This document shows, in pieces, positions 1-8,538 of a stretch of DNA of 50,710 nt; position 1 is the first letter of the stretch, and each line of letters starts with the position of its first letter. The stretch covers positions 1 to 50,710 of the forward strand of contig JANLYB010000165.1 of NCBI GenBank assembly GCA_031365425.1, read 5' to 3'. Below the pieces are notes generated by a model. That model did no database searches. It was not told where the DNA came from and saw nothing but the letters and a program-made list of their open reading frames with translations. The position numbers and the translations under genes are program-made. This stretch comes from JANXVY01 sp031365425 (GTDB lineage: Bacteria > Pseudomonadota > Alphaproteobacteria > Rhizobiales > Hyphomicrobiaceae).

Positions 1-459
1 CGCAGGGGGAGTAATAATAAGACCGAGCGGCGAGACCCCAGCCTGCGTCGGGCAAATGGTATCTCGCCAAGTCAGCGTGTTGGCCGGGAATTGAACGATC
101 ATGTTGGTCGGAATGGTAATGACCAGACCATTGACCGTCGCCGTCCCGCCTGCTTCGGCGGCGGCAGTGCAATCGCCCTGAACCGTCGCATTCTGTATGA
201 AGCCGGTGATGCTGAAACCGTTGGCCGTCGAGGCCGACGGAGTCAGTTGCGGTCCGGCGGGTGGCAGGATGACGACTTGCGGGATCGCGGCACCACCGCC
301 GGTCGGCGGCTTGGCTGTCCCGCCCTTAGCATACAAGGCTGTCGCCCCCATGCCGGCAAAGCACGCAACAGCAACCACCGCTATCGCCGCCCCACTGGAG
401 CGCAGAAGCAATGACTTGCGAGTATCAACTGACGAATTAGAGTTCCGCTTAGTAGACAT
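1..459 (-). CDS. Exported protein of unknown function, N-terminal part (cut by window edge)
   Basis: An open frame of 153 codons runs off the left edge. It begins at an ATG at 459 preceded by a strong GGAGGT ribosome site, and no stop is reached. The first 22 residues are polar and basic. A hydrophobic stretch follows (about residues 24-38, rich in Ala and Val), fitting a long signal peptide or signal anchor. After it come a Pro/Gly-rich linker and beta-strand-like sequence rich in Thr, Val, Asn and Ile with two cysteines, typical of a secreted or surface protein. The family is not recognised. The frame shows clear coding character and a good start, so a real gene is likely. The function and the total length cannot be judged from here. 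Confidence 0.7.
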   Translation of the reverse strand, partial: MSTKRNSNSSVDTRKSLLLRSSGAAIAVVAVACFAGMGATALYAKGGTAKPPTGGGAAIPQVVILPPAGPQLTPSASTANGFSITGFIQNATVQGDCTAAAEAGGTATVNGLVITIPTNMIVQFPANTLTWRDTICPTQAGVSPLGLIITPPA

Positions 460-920
460 GGCGACCTCCGTCGACTTTTAAAAAATGAAGTTCCAAGTTC
501 GCAGGCATGGCTGAATGCCCTCGATCGACTTGGTAAATTCGGCCTGCGCAGTCCGGGTTGGAACGTTTTCGTTGCAATGCCCCCGGCCACAGCTTGTGTT
601 GAAAGCTAGTCGCGATCGATGCCCAGAAGTAGGGACCTACGGGCTGCAACACGGGGGGCATCAGGTGCGTCGCCCTCTCAGACGTTAGAGCAACTCCATT
701 CAGACCTTGGTCCCAAAACATCCTTTGGGTGACAAAGCCCCGGCACCGGTTCGCTCACCCCAACGCCTTGGTGAGCAAGCCTCGGCCCTCCACCTGACAA
801 TGCCAAGCAGCTCAGCGCAGAACCCAAAGTCCTGCACGGCTTTCATTGATGAGCAGCGCACCCCAACGGCACCGCGGCTACAACGGACTTTGCAAAACCA
901 ACGCCAGGAAAGACGTAGCG
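460..920. other. Intergenic region without a convincing gene
   Basis: This 461-base gap lies between the start of the left-edge exported gene and the stop of the esterase gene, both on minus. The short frames on both strands have low-complexity Arg/Ser-rich products and no good ribosome sites, so none is called. It should hold the promoter of the left-edge gene. A stem-loop with 7-bp arms (GCTCACC at 753-759, GGTGAGC at 770-776) could be a weak terminator for the esterase transcript, but no T-run follows it. Confidence 0.5.
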
Positions 921-1961
921 TTACCGCCCAACGCCCTTGAAGAACACCCAAGCCGCTTCGGCGGTATCGATGTCGTGGCTGCGCGTGCCCAAAAACATCT
1001 CCAGCACAAACCCGCCTGTCACTTTCCCCCGCGCCGGGGCCTGATGTCCGCCGCCATCAACCACATAGAACTCGACGGCGCTGCCGGGCATACACCCGCT
1101 CCAGCTGGACAGCGACACCCGCGTTCCGTCCTTGGGATCGGCATCCGGCAAAGCTATCGCACTCACACTTTTGCAGCCCGAAAGACCTGCGAAATGTTTG
1201 GCCACCTCCATCGGCGGCGCATTGCCGTTGATACCGAACTTTCCCGTCGCACCGTCAAACCGGATCAGTTCGTCCGCCGTCCCGTTGATCATCATCAGCG
1301 GCACCGCCCGCGATGGCTTGCACTTGGCGATCGCATCAACCGGCATACTCGCGATCACGCTCACATATGCCGCAAACCGCGAGGCATCATTGCAAGCGGC
1401 ATTGAACGCCATGAACCCGCCATTCGAAACCCCGAGCATATAAATCCGGTTGGGATCAGCCACGCCCTGCACAATCAGCGCATCCGCAAGCCCGTTCAAA
1501 AACTCGAAATCGTTGGCGCTCGACGCTTCGCCGCCACCCGTCTTGTCCGCCGCCCGTCCATCGTTCCAGCGGTTCTTCTCGCCCTGCGGATAAACGACAA
1601 CGAACCCCTCGCGATCGGCAACCTCGTTGAGCCCCAGGTACCCCTGCAGCTTATCCGCCGTCCCTTTGGCGCCATGCAGCGCAAACACCACCGGCGCCTT
1701 TTTGCCCAGCACCCGGTTCGGCGTATAGCGCATGAACGTGCGCGGTTTACCCGCAATCACGATGCTCTCATAGCCGGGCGCGGCCCCCGGCACCTTCGCC
1801 GCCCCGCCAAGTTGCGGCACCCGCTCCAGCCGCCGCTGCTCCATCCGGTCCCGGATCCTGTCGCGGATCGTATCGCCCGGCACGCGGTCCTGCGCGATGC
1901 CAGAAGCAGCAAATACCGCAAACACCCCAAACCCCAAGATCGCCGCAAGCAGCCGTTTCAT
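921..1961 (-). CDS. Exported PHB-depolymerase/feruloyl-esterase-like alpha/beta hydrolase (LpqC family)
   Basis: The 346-residue product has an N-terminal signal peptide (about residues 1-23, cut near GIAQ) and an alpha/beta-hydrolase fold of the LpqC/PHB depolymerase esterase family. The oxyanion-hole strand VVFALHG lies near residues 91-97. The nucleophile elbow GVSNGG places the catalytic Ser at about residue 179, the Asp is in NGTAD (about 230) and the His is in GGGH (about 306). The family hydrolyses polyhydroxyalkanoates, feruloyl esters or similar short esters outside the cytoplasm; the substrate here cannot be read from sequence. An Arg-rich linker (residues 30-48) separates signal and catalytic domain. 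The gene starts 18 bases after the lolD stop on the same strand, so it may be the last gene of the lolC-lolD transcript. The fold and exported location are well supported, the substrate is not. Confidence 0.85.
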   Translation of the reverse strand: MKRLLAAILGFGVFAVFAASGIAQDRVPGDTIRDRIRDRMEQRRLERVPQLGGAAKVPGAAPGYESIVIAGKPRTFMRYTPNRVLGKKAPVVFALHGAKGTADKLQGYLGLNEVADREGFVVVYPQGEKNRWNDGRAADKTGGGEASSANDFEFLNGLADALIVQGVADPNRIYMLGVSNGGFMAFNAACNDASRFAAYVSVIASMPVDAIAKCKPSRAVPLMMINGTADELIRFDGATGKFGINGNAPPMEVAKHFAGLSGCKSVSAIALPDADPKDGTRVSLSSWSGCMPGSAVEFYVVDGGGHQAPARGKVTGGFVLEMFLGTRSHDIDTAEAAWVFFKGVGR

Positions 1962-1979
1962 AAGCGATCTTTCAAAAAG

Positions 1980-2723
1980 CTAATGCCGCATCCCATTGAC
2001 CAGGACCTTACCCGTCGTCTCGACAAGCAACCCGTTCTCTAGGGTCAGGATACGATCCATACGCGCCGCCAGATCGAGATTATGCGTCGCGATCAGCGCC
2101 GCAACCCCCGTCGTCCGTATGAGCGACATGAGCTCGTGAAACACATGCTCAGCGGTCTTGGGATCAAGGTTGCCCGTCGGCTCGTCAGCCAGGATCAACC
2201 GCGGATTATTCGCCAGCGCCCGGCAGATAGCCGTCCTCTGCTGCTCGCCGCCCGACAACTCCGCCGGCCGGTGCGTCAACCGCTCAGCGAGCCCCAACGC
2301 CGACAGCAGATCCCGTGCCCGGTCCTCTGCCACCTTCTGCGACCGCCCCAAGATCAACTGCGGCAGCACCACATTCTCAAGCGCCGAAAACTCCGGCAGC
2401 AACTGATGGAACTGATACACGAAACCCATATCCGTCCGCCGGATTGCCGTCCGCGGACCATCCGCCATCCCCGAGCAATCCCGCCCGTTGACGACGACCC
2501 GCCCGCTATCGGGCGTCTCAAGCAGCCCCGCGATGTGCAACAGCGTCGACTTACCAGCCCCCGAAGGCCCGACCAAAGCGACCGCCTCGCCCGGCCGAAG
2601 CACCGCGCTCGCACCCGCCAGCACATGAAGCTCCCGCGAGCCCTGCTTGAACGTCCGCCGCAAATTCTCAAGTTGCAATACCGGCACGGCTGCTGCTTTC
2701 CCGTTGGAGTCCATACCGGTCAT
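1980..2723 (-). CDS. lolD: LolD, ATPase of the lipoprotein-releasing ABC transporter
   Basis: This 247-residue ABC ATPase would power LolC/E-mediated release of lipoproteins from the inner membrane to the LolA chaperone. It has all the ATPase motifs: Walker A GPSGAGKST (about residues 52-60), the signature LSGGEQQR, Walker B LILADEPTGNLD and the switch His in ATHNL. The residues FVYQFHQLLPEFSALENV after the Q-loop are typical of the LolD/MacB group. The start chosen is the ATG at 2723, two bases after the lolC stop, which implies translational coupling. A longer in-frame extension to 2840 lies wholly inside lolC and is not needed. An ATG three codons later (2714) is an alternative. Confidence 0.93.
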   Translation of the reverse strand: MTGMDSNGKAAAVPVLQLENLRRTFKQGSRELHVLAGASAVLRPGEAVALVGPSGAGKSTLLHIAGLLETPDSGRVVVNGRDCSGMADGPRTAIRRTDMGFVYQFHQLLPEFSALENVVLPQLILGRSQKVAEDRARDLLSALGLAERLTHRPAELSGGEQQRTAICRALANNPRLILADEPTGNLDPKTAEHVFHELMSLIRTTGVAALIATHNLDLAARMDRILTLENGLLVETTGKVLVNGMRH

Positions 2724-2725
2724 GC

Positions 2726-4042
2726 TCACTCGTACCGCAGTGCTTCGACCGGATCGAGCTTGGCTGCCCGCCACGACGGATACAGCGTCGCCAGCACCGA
2801 GATCACCAGCGCCATCAAAACGATACTGGCCGTCTCCCATGGATCGATCGAAACCGGCATCCGCGTCAGATAATAAACGTTGGGATCAAACACCGTCCGC
2901 CCCGACACCATCTGCACGAACTGCCTGATAGCTTCGATGTTCCAGCAAAAAATGATGCCGAGCACGAACCCGGCCAGCGTCCCAACCACCCCGATCGACG
3001 CTCCCGTAATCAGAAACACCCGCATCATCGAGCCGCTCGTCGCCCCCATCGTCCGCAGCACGGCGATATCGCGCCCCTTGTCCTTCACCAGCATCATGAT
3101 GCCCGAAATGATATTGAGCGCCGCCACGACAATGATCAGCGACAGAATAATGAACATCACGCTGCGTTCGACTTCCAGCACCCGGAAAAACGTCTCGTTG
3201 CGCTGCTTCCAGTCCGAAAGCTGCACCGTCGCACCGGCCGCTTCCTTAATGGCCGGCGCATAACTCTCGACGTTCGCCGGGTTCTCCACCACGAGTTCCA
3301 GCACGTCGGCCACCTCGCCGCGCGAAAAGAACTTCTGCGCCTCAGCCAATGGCATGAAGATGATCGTCTTGTCGTACTCCGACATACCCAACTCAAAGAT
3401 CGCCGTGATCACGTACGGCTTCGTGCGCGGCGAAACCCCAAACGGCGTCGTGGCCCCGCGCGGCGAAATCAGCGTAATGTTATCGCCGAGCCGCAACCCC
3501 AGCGCATTCGCAAGCCGGATCCCGACCGCTACGCCCTGCTGCTGGTCAAACCCGTCGAGCGTGCCATACCGCACCCCGCCCGCCACCAGCGGTAACGACT
3601 TGAGCCCGCTCTCAGGCACCCCACGCACCAGCGCGCCGAGCCCTTGCACGGGCGACGACGCCAGCACCTGCGCCTCGATCAGCGGCATGACATGCTTGAC
3701 GCCCGGAACCTTCGCAACCTTGGCGGCAATGTCGTTGTAGTCCGTGAACTCGTCGGAAACCTTCGCCACGATCACATGGCCATTTAGCCCCAGGATCTTC
3801 GAAAACAGATCCGACCGGAACCCGTTCATCACCGCCATCACGATGATCAGCGTCGCCACCCCAAGCATGATGCCCAGGAACGAAAACCCCGCGATCACCG
3901 AGATGAAACCTTCCTTCCTCCGCGCCCGCAGATACCGCTTCGCTATCATCCACTCGAAGGGCGCAAACGCAGGCGTCACACCGGTCGCAGCCAAGGTCTC
4001 GCCCGGCTTCCGGGCCGCATCGGCTAGGCTCGATACTGTCAT
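2726..4042 (-). CDS. lolC: LolC/LolE-family lipoprotein-releasing permease
   Basis: The 438-residue permease belongs to the LolCE family. It begins with a cytoplasmic stretch containing FEWMIAKRYLRARRKEGFISV, a first membrane helix at roughly residues 45-70, a periplasmic domain of about 200 residues, and three C-terminal helices in a FtsX-like domain (from about residue 290). Like most alphaproteobacteria, the locus has a single permease gene, so the complex is probably a homodimer of this protein with LolD. It lies between proS and lolD on the same strand, an order common in Rhizobiales. The assignment to the family is firm; whether to call it LolC or LolE is arbitrary. Confidence 0.93.
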   Translation of the reverse strand: MTVSSLADAARKPGETLAATGVTPAFAPFEWMIAKRYLRARRKEGFISVIAGFSFLGIMLGVATLIIVMAVMNGFRSDLFSKILGLNGHVIVAKVSDEFTDYNDIAAKVAKVPGVKHVMPLIEAQVLASSPVQGLGALVRGVPESGLKSLPLVAGGVRYGTLDGFDQQQGVAVGIRLANALGLRLGDNITLISPRGATTPFGVSPRTKPYVITAIFELGMSEYDKTIIFMPLAEAQKFFSRGEVADVLELVVENPANVESYAPAIKEAAGATVQLSDWKQRNETFFRVLEVERSVMFIILSLIIVVAALNIISGIMMLVKDKGRDIAVLRTMGATSGSMMRVFLITGASIGVVGTLAGFVLGIIFCWNIEAIRQFVQMVSGRTVFDPNVYYLTRMPVSIDPWETASIVLMALVISVLATLYPSWRAAKLDPVEALRYE

Positions 4043-4131
4043 GATATCTCCCGCAGCCCCCTGGCCATTACGCTTCCCTTTTCAGACAGATGCGGCAAGG
4101 TCAAGGCTGACCGGCGCCGCGACACTGCGGC

Positions 4132-5661
4132 TCAATACGCGCGGGCAATCAGAACCTGCTCCCTCGCCGGCTGCCCCGTGAACAGGCAGGTCCCGCTAGC
4201 GGGCTCTTGAGCCAGCGGGGCGTTGCGGATCGTAAGCTTCAGCACCTTCAGCTTGTCGGCTATCGCCTCAAGCGCCGCACCCTCCGGTCGCGACCAGGAA
4301 ACCAGCGCCCACCCTTTAAAGCCGCCCTCGTCGTCGCCCTTGGGCGTACCGAAATAGGCCTCCAGCTCGTCGAAGGTCTTGATGGTCTTGATGATATTCC
4401 CGTCGAGACGGGCCTTGGCCTCTGCATAAAGGCGTGCCTGGATCTCATCCAGCATCGTCTGCGCTTCGGAGACGAACGCCTCACGCGACTTGGTATGCAT
4501 CACCACCTTGTCGCCATCGCGCAGCGCATCGCGGCGCATGAACGTGACATTCCCCGCGGCAGCATCGCGCCCGCCGACTTCGACGATCAGCGGCGCACCC
4601 CGGCGTACCCAGTTCCAGCGCTTCTCCGCCGATTTGATCGGCTTGGCATCGACCAGCACCCGGATCCCGGCAGCCTTGAGCTGCTTTTCAATGCCCTGGC
4701 AGTACTCAAGCAGCGCCGCATCCTCAGGCTTCTCGCGCAGCATCGGCACGATGACTACCTGGCGCGGAGCGACCTTCGGCGGCACACGCAAGCCATCGTC
4801 GTCACCGTGGGTCATGATGAGACCACCGATCAGACGCGTAGACACACCCCAGCTCGTCGTGTGGCAGAATTCAAGCTGACCCTGCGCATTCTGGAACTGA
4901 ATGCTCTGAGCTTTGGCGAAATGCGTACCAAGATAATGCGACGTGCCAGCCTGAAGTGCCTTGCCGTCCTGCATCATCGCTTCGATCGAATATGTGTTGT
5001 CGGCGCCGGGAAAACGCTCGTTGGCGGGTTTCTCGCCAACCACCACCGGCATGGCCAGCACGTCTTCAGCAAACTCGCGATAGACTTCGAGCATCTTCAG
5101 CGTCTCGGCCATTGCGTCGTCGCGGTCGGCGTGCGCCGTATGTCCTTCCTGCCACAGAAACTCGGCCGTTCTCAGGAACAGGCGTGTCCGCATTTCCCAG
5201 CGGACCACGTTGGCCCACTGATTGATAAGCAGCGGCAGATCGCGATAGCTCTTGATCCAGCGCTGGAAGGCATCGCCGATGATCGTTTCCGACGTCGGCC
5301 GCACAATCAGCGGCTCTTCAAGCTTCGCTGCCGGATCGACTACCAGCTTGCCGCCCTGATTCATCAGGCGATGGTGTGTGACGACCGCCATCTCCTTGGC
5401 AAACCCCTCGACGTGCTCCGCTTCCTTGGCAATGAAGCTCAGCGGGATGAACAGCGGAAAATAGCAGTTCTCATGCCCGGTATCCTTGATACGGGCATCG
5501 AGATCGGCCTGAATCCGCTCCCACACGCCCCATCCCCAGGGCTTGATGATCATGCAGCCGCGAACAGGGCTGGTCTCCGCCATGTCGCCATCACGGACGA
5601 CCGCCTGATACCAATCGGGGAAGTTTGCTTCCCGCGTAACCGTAAGCGCGCGCTTACTCAT
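4132..5661 (-). CDS. proS: Prolyl-tRNA synthetase, eukaryote/archaeal-type (short, ends in Tyr)
   Basis: This 509-residue class II synthetase charges tRNA-Pro. The opening FPDWYQAVVRDGDMAETSPV, the block RPTSETII, and FLWQEGHTAHA mark the eukaryote/archaeal-like ProRS (type 3). It lacks the editing insertion of the long bacterial form. The C-terminus carries the extra domain of that group and ends in ARAY; a terminal Tyr is typical of it. Alphaproteobacteria usually carry a bacterial-type ProRS of about 440 residues at this place, so this copy looks like a replacement in situ. The ATG at 5661 is preferred over the TTG just before it, because GGGAGGGG lies at a proper distance only from the ATG. 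The lolC start follows after 89 bases. Confidence 0.95.
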   Translation of the reverse strand: MSKRALTVTREANFPDWYQAVVRDGDMAETSPVRGCMIIKPWGWGVWERIQADLDARIKDTGHENCYFPLFIPLSFIAKEAEHVEGFAKEMAVVTHHRLMNQGGKLVVDPAAKLEEPLIVRPTSETIIGDAFQRWIKSYRDLPLLINQWANVVRWEMRTRLFLRTAEFLWQEGHTAHADRDDAMAETLKMLEVYREFAEDVLAMPVVVGEKPANERFPGADNTYSIEAMMQDGKALQAGTSHYLGTHFAKAQSIQFQNAQGQLEFCHTTSWGVSTRLIGGLIMTHGDDDGLRVPPKVAPRQVVIVPMLREKPEDAALLEYCQGIEKQLKAAGIRVLVDAKPIKSAEKRWNWVRRGAPLIVEVGGRDAAAGNVTFMRRDALRDGDKVVMHTKSREAFVSEAQTMLDEIQARLYAEAKARLDGNIIKTIKTFDELEAYFGTPKGDDEGGFKGWALVSWSRPEGAALEAIADKLKVLKLTIRNAPLAQEPASGTCLFTGQPAREQVLIARAY

Positions 5662-5970
5662 CAACCCCTCCCAGCATCAACTGATGGGCCACAATGCCCG
5701 CCTCTTTCAGCGGATCGCGCAGCACGGGCATGAAGTCACAGGAAAGATACATAGGGCTCTCGGGTACGATGAAGCGGTGCACAATGCTTTGCCCACGGGC
5801 TTACCCACAACCTCTCATCCGCGCAAGCCGACCCTGGTCGCAGGCACACCACGGTCCACCGCTATCGTGCAGCTCCCACACCCTTACTCAACCCCGCACC
5901 ACGTCGATAACGCGATAAACCGCTTCAATTAGTTCGCCCCTCAAGACCTGTTAGAATTTCGCAACTTCCC
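5662..5970. other. Intergenic region between divergent proS and acetyltransferase genes
   Basis: These 309 bases should hold the promoters of proS (minus) and the GNAT gene (plus). TAGAAT at 5952-5957 could be a -10 element, but it lies only 13 bases before the acetyltransferase ATG and no good -35 accompanies it. The open frames inside are short and show no coding character. No RNA gene was recognised. Confidence 0.45.
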
Positions 5971-6480
5971 ATGACCAAGAGCAACGCGATGACGACCGTT
6001 CCGTCCTCCACCATCCGCCCGGCGACCCAAGACGATGTTCCAGCGATCCTCGATCTCTACGCGCAAACCGGCCTTGATGACGGTGTCCGCTTGGCCCCTG
6101 CAATAGCCCGCGACCTGTTCCGGCGCACGGCTGCATACCCCTATTACCAGCACTTCGTCGTCACCAACGCAGATGCGCAAATAACCGCCTCATACGCCCT
6201 GCTGATCATGGACAACATCGCCCATGCAGGCGCACCGCTCTCGATCGTGGAACACGTTGCAGTCTCGGCATCCCAGCAAGGCCAAGGTCTGGGCAGACTG
6301 ATGATGCACCACGCTATGGCCGAGTCCCGCACACAGGGATGCTATAAACTCGCGCTTTCATCTAACGTCCGGCGTGAACGTGCCCACGAGTTCTACGACA
6401 AACTCGGCTTTGTCCGGCACGGCTATAGCTTCATCGTCGACCTCGGCTCCAACACTCCACCCGACGTTTTCTCGGATTAG
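5971..6480 (+). CDS. GNAT-family N-acetyltransferase
   Basis: The 169-residue product is a single-domain GNAT acetyltransferase, which moves an acetyl group from acetyl-CoA to an amine. The first strand and helix are IRPATQDDVPAILDLY. The acetyl-CoA-binding motif A is VEHVAVSASQQGQGLGRLMM (Q-Q-G-Q-G-L-G pattern, about residues 91-110). Motif B contains FYDKLGFVRHGYSF. The substrate cannot be predicted. The gene stands alone on plus between minus-strand genes. The start is uncertain: ATG at 5971 or at 5989, neither with a clear ribosome site. Confidence 0.85.
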   Translation: MTKSNAMTTVPSSTIRPATQDDVPAILDLYAQTGLDDGVRLAPAIARDLFRRTAAYPYYQHFVVTNADAQITASYALLIMDNIAHAGAPLSIVEHVAVSASQQGQGLGRLMMHHAMAESRTQGCYKLALSSNVRRERAHEFYDKLGFVRHGYSFIVDLGSNTPPDVFSD

Positions 6481-6656
6481 CAGCGCTGGCACGCAAACCC
6501 GGCAGGTTCACCAAATACCGAACCACTCCGAACGCCCGCTCGACGAATATTTCAGCAGCAAGAGGCCGTCTGCTTGTACAGCGCCTGTGTGTCCACATTG
6601 CCCTGCTCCTCCGCAACCAGTGCGAGCGTGACGGCGCCAATAGTCAGCCCGCAAAA

Positions 6657-7466
6657 CTACTGCGTCTGGCACACGAGGCAGAATGTCATTGTCACGTTGT
6701 CTGAATCCACCGCGACCTTAGAGAACGTCACCTGACCGGCGGGTCCGAACTTGAAAACCCCGCCCAATGCCGAAGCCAATTTCGCCTGCAATTCTGGCGC
6801 ATTGAGTTGCGTCATCAAGGCGGCGTTTAAATCCGTCTTGAGATTGGCGGTCGCTTTGCGGGCTTGAGGCAATACGATTTTGCAAAGCGAGCCTGAGAAA
6901 ATTCCGGTCGCCGCGTTGCAGTCCGGCGCAAACGTCCCGCTGACATCGACCCGCTTTGCAACCAGCGAAAGATTGCCGCCCACGGACACGGGCACCAGAT
7001 CGAACGTGACCATCGGCGCGTTCCACTCGATCTCGGGCAACGACGAATCCGACACGCAGAAACCTGACAAACAACGCCCGACCACCTCAGGCCCGGTATC
7101 GTCGAACGTGATCGTAAACCGCAAGGCACCGGGGACAGCCGAAATTGCAATCTTCTTCGAATTCAGATCGTTGACATAAAAAGCGTAAGTCGTACCGCCG
7201 ACGACAAACGAGCGAGCCGGAATCGGGATCGGCACCGAAGTCGAGCCCAGTTTCAACGATGATCCTGGGGTGAAATTAAACGTCCCGCCGGGCACGTTAT
7301 GCAGCCGCAACGTTGCATCTCCCAGCGTCGCGGCCAAGATGCGGGCCAATTCGGTAAGTGAAATCCTCAGCTCAGCAGCCGGCGCGGGCGTACCCGCCCC
7401 CACCAACATCGCAAACGCGATAACCAAAGCCCAAATGTTACGAAAACGCCTCACGCGCACCCCCAC
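6657..7466 (-). CDS. Exported protein of unknown function
   Basis: The family is not recognised. The product (about 269 residues) begins with a basic stretch and a hydrophobic segment ending in APAAE, a clear signal peptide. The rest alternates short beta strands and ends with a helical part (near TDLNAALMTQLNAPEL) and a final strand with CLVC. Five further cysteines suggest disulfides. The alternating amphipathic strands with a late helix recall lipid-binding periplasmic folds, but this is only a guess. The start is uncertain: there are GTG codons at 7466, 7460 and 7454, with AAGGTG about a dozen bases before the first. An upstream in-frame ATG would place the signal peptide 50 residues into the protein, so it is rejected. 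The gene converges with the acetyltransferase. Confidence 0.6.
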   Translation of the reverse strand: MGVRVRRFRNIWALVIAFAMLVGAGTPAPAAELRISLTELARILAATLGDATLRLHNVPGGTFNFTPGSSLKLGSTSVPIPIPARSFVVGGTTYAFYVNDLNSKKIAISAVPGALRFTITFDDTGPEVVGRCLSGFCVSDSSLPEIEWNAPMVTFDLVPVSVGGNLSLVAKRVDVSGTFAPDCNAATGIFSGSLCKIVLPQARKATANLKTDLNAALMTQLNAPELQAKLASALGGVFKFGPAGQVTFSKVAVDSDNVTMTFCLVCQTQ

Positions 7467-7596
7467 AGACTTTGCGCACCTTAGCAGGGCAAAGCCGCGA
7501 GTGCGCTGGTTTCGAGCCCCGGACACGATTCCCATCGCAAACCCGTGGCTCCTCTGCCACACGATTTCAGGGTGCAAAACATCTGGGACAGCCGGA

Positions 7597-7860
7597 CTAG
7601 TTGAGTTTTGGCGCCGCAACCTCATGCGCCGTCAGCCAACCTTGCGTATAGCCCACGTAAAACACGCCAAAAGCCACCGCCGCCACCAGGGAATTGATCG
7701 CCAGAACCCGCCACAACCGCATGTTAGCTGGCGCGCTTCCCGGCGTGCCGGGCACCACATCCCCCGCCTCGTCTTGCGTCCGCACCCCAAACGGCAGCAC
7801 CGCAAACAGCGTCATGAACCAGATGCAGACATAAACAACGATGGCAAACGAGAGTTTCAT
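7597..7860 (-). CDS. DUF1467-family small membrane protein
   Basis: This 87-residue protein has two membrane helices (about residues 3-21 and 54-72) joined by a loop containing LPFGVRTQDEAG, the signature of DUF1467. The function of the family is unknown. In Rhizobiales it is commonly placed next to methylmalonyl-CoA epimerase and proS, as here. The ATG at 7860 (MKLSFAIVV) is preferred over a longer frame from 7893, because it puts the first helix at the N-terminus. The gap to mce on the upstream side holds a dense array of hairpins. Confidence 0.85.
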   Translation of the reverse strand: MKLSFAIVVYVCIWFMTLFAVLPFGVRTQDEAGDVVPGTPGSAPANMRLWRVLAINSLVAAVAFGVFYVGYTQGWLTAHEVAAPKLN

Positions 7861-7910
7861 AACCGCCCCGCGGAAAAACCAAACCACGACCACCTTAGAC
7901 GCGGGGCGTG

Positions 7911-7973
7911 TCCGCGAATGCGGACCGGCGCGAGCGCCGGATTCCCCTATCGAACATCTTCAGTTCGGTAGGG
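7911..7973. repeat. Array of three consecutive hairpins between mce and the DUF1467 gene
   Basis: Three inverted repeats stand side by side. TCCGC/GCGGA pairs 7911-7915 with 7920-7924. CCGGCG/CGCCGG pairs 7925-7930 with 7935-7940. CCCTATCGAAC/GTTCGGTAGGG pairs 7945-7955 with 7963-7973, an 11-bp stem with one G-U pair. All loops are short (4, 4 and 7 bases). There is no T-run, so this is not a standard terminator. It may be a palindromic repeat element or a structured leader or processing site in the mce-DUF1467 transcript. A similar triple array lies on the other side of mce at 8442-8507. Confidence 0.7.
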
Positions 7974-7987
7974 ACAGCAAGAGAGTT

Positions 7988-8392
7988 TCATACCTGCTCA
8001 AGCTCGACCAGGGTGCCGTTGAAATCCTTCGGATGCAGGAACAGCACCGGCTTGCCATGCGCACCGATCTTCGGCGTCCCATCGCCCAGAACCCGCGCAC
8101 CGCCCGCCTTCAATTGATCGCGCGCCGCCAGAATGTCCTCGACCTCGTAACAGAGGTGATGAATGCCGCCGTCGGGGTTCTTTTCCAGAAACTTGGCAAT
8201 CGGCGAGCCCTCACCCAGCGGCTCCAGCAATTCGATCTTAGTGTTCGGCAGGTTAATGAACACGACCGTGACGCCATGCTCGGGCTGCGCAAACGGCGCG
8301 TCCACCTGCGCGCCTAGCACATCCTTGTACTTCGCACTCGCAGCCTGAATATCCTTGACGGCGATAGCAACGTGATTGAGGCGTCCGATCAT
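7988..8392 (-). CDS. mce: Methylmalonyl-CoA epimerase
   Basis: This 134-residue protein of the glyoxalase/VOC fold interconverts the (S) and (R) epimers of methylmalonyl-CoA, or ethylmalonyl-CoA, between propionyl-CoA carboxylase or the ethylmalonyl-CoA pathway and methylmalonyl-CoA mutase. The metal-binding residues of the two beta-alpha-beta modules are visible: His7 in LNHVAIAV, a His in GGIHHLCYEV and a Glu in TLVELEQV at the end. The length matches the family. It lies downstream of rnj on the same strand, and both flanking gaps contain hairpin arrays. The function is well supported by conserved Rhizobiales context. Confidence 0.93.
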   Translation of the reverse strand: MIGRLNHVAIAVKDIQAASAKYKDVLGAQVDAPFAQPEHGVTVVFINLPNTKIELLEPLGEGSPIAKFLEKNPDGGIHHLCYEVEDILAARDQLKAGGARVLGDGTPKIGAHGKPVLFLHPKDFNGTLVELEQV

Positions 8393-8441
8393 TTTAAGGT
8401 CCCTATCGTTCTTATCTTAAGGCTCAAAAAGAGGGGAGTTC

Positions 8442-8507
8442 GAGGGGTCACCCCTCATCGCCCCGCGATGCCAGCATCGACGAGCGGGTTAAGGGCGGCA
8501 GCCCTTA
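8442..8507. repeat. Array of three consecutive hairpins between rnj and mce
   Basis: Three stem-loops lie in the 146-base gap. GAGGGG/CCCCTC pairs 8442-8447 with 8451-8456. CGATG/CATCG pairs 8466-8470 with 8475-8479. TAAGGGC/GCCCTTA pairs 8490-8496 with 8501-8507. Loops are 3-4 bases. The spacing and number match the array at 7911-7973, although the stem sequences differ. Possible roles are an mRNA end or processing signal after rnj, or a palindromic repeat of the REP kind. No T-run follows any stem on either strand. Confidence 0.65.
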
Positions 8508-8538
8508 TCGCGAAGCGAACGACGCGCCCCGCACTCCG

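Noticed and set aside
4207..5733. A 508-codon open frame on plus opposite proS
   Set aside because: It is the antisense of a clearly real gene; GC-rich codon bias leaves long open antisense frames. The product is Arg/His-rich and matches no family.
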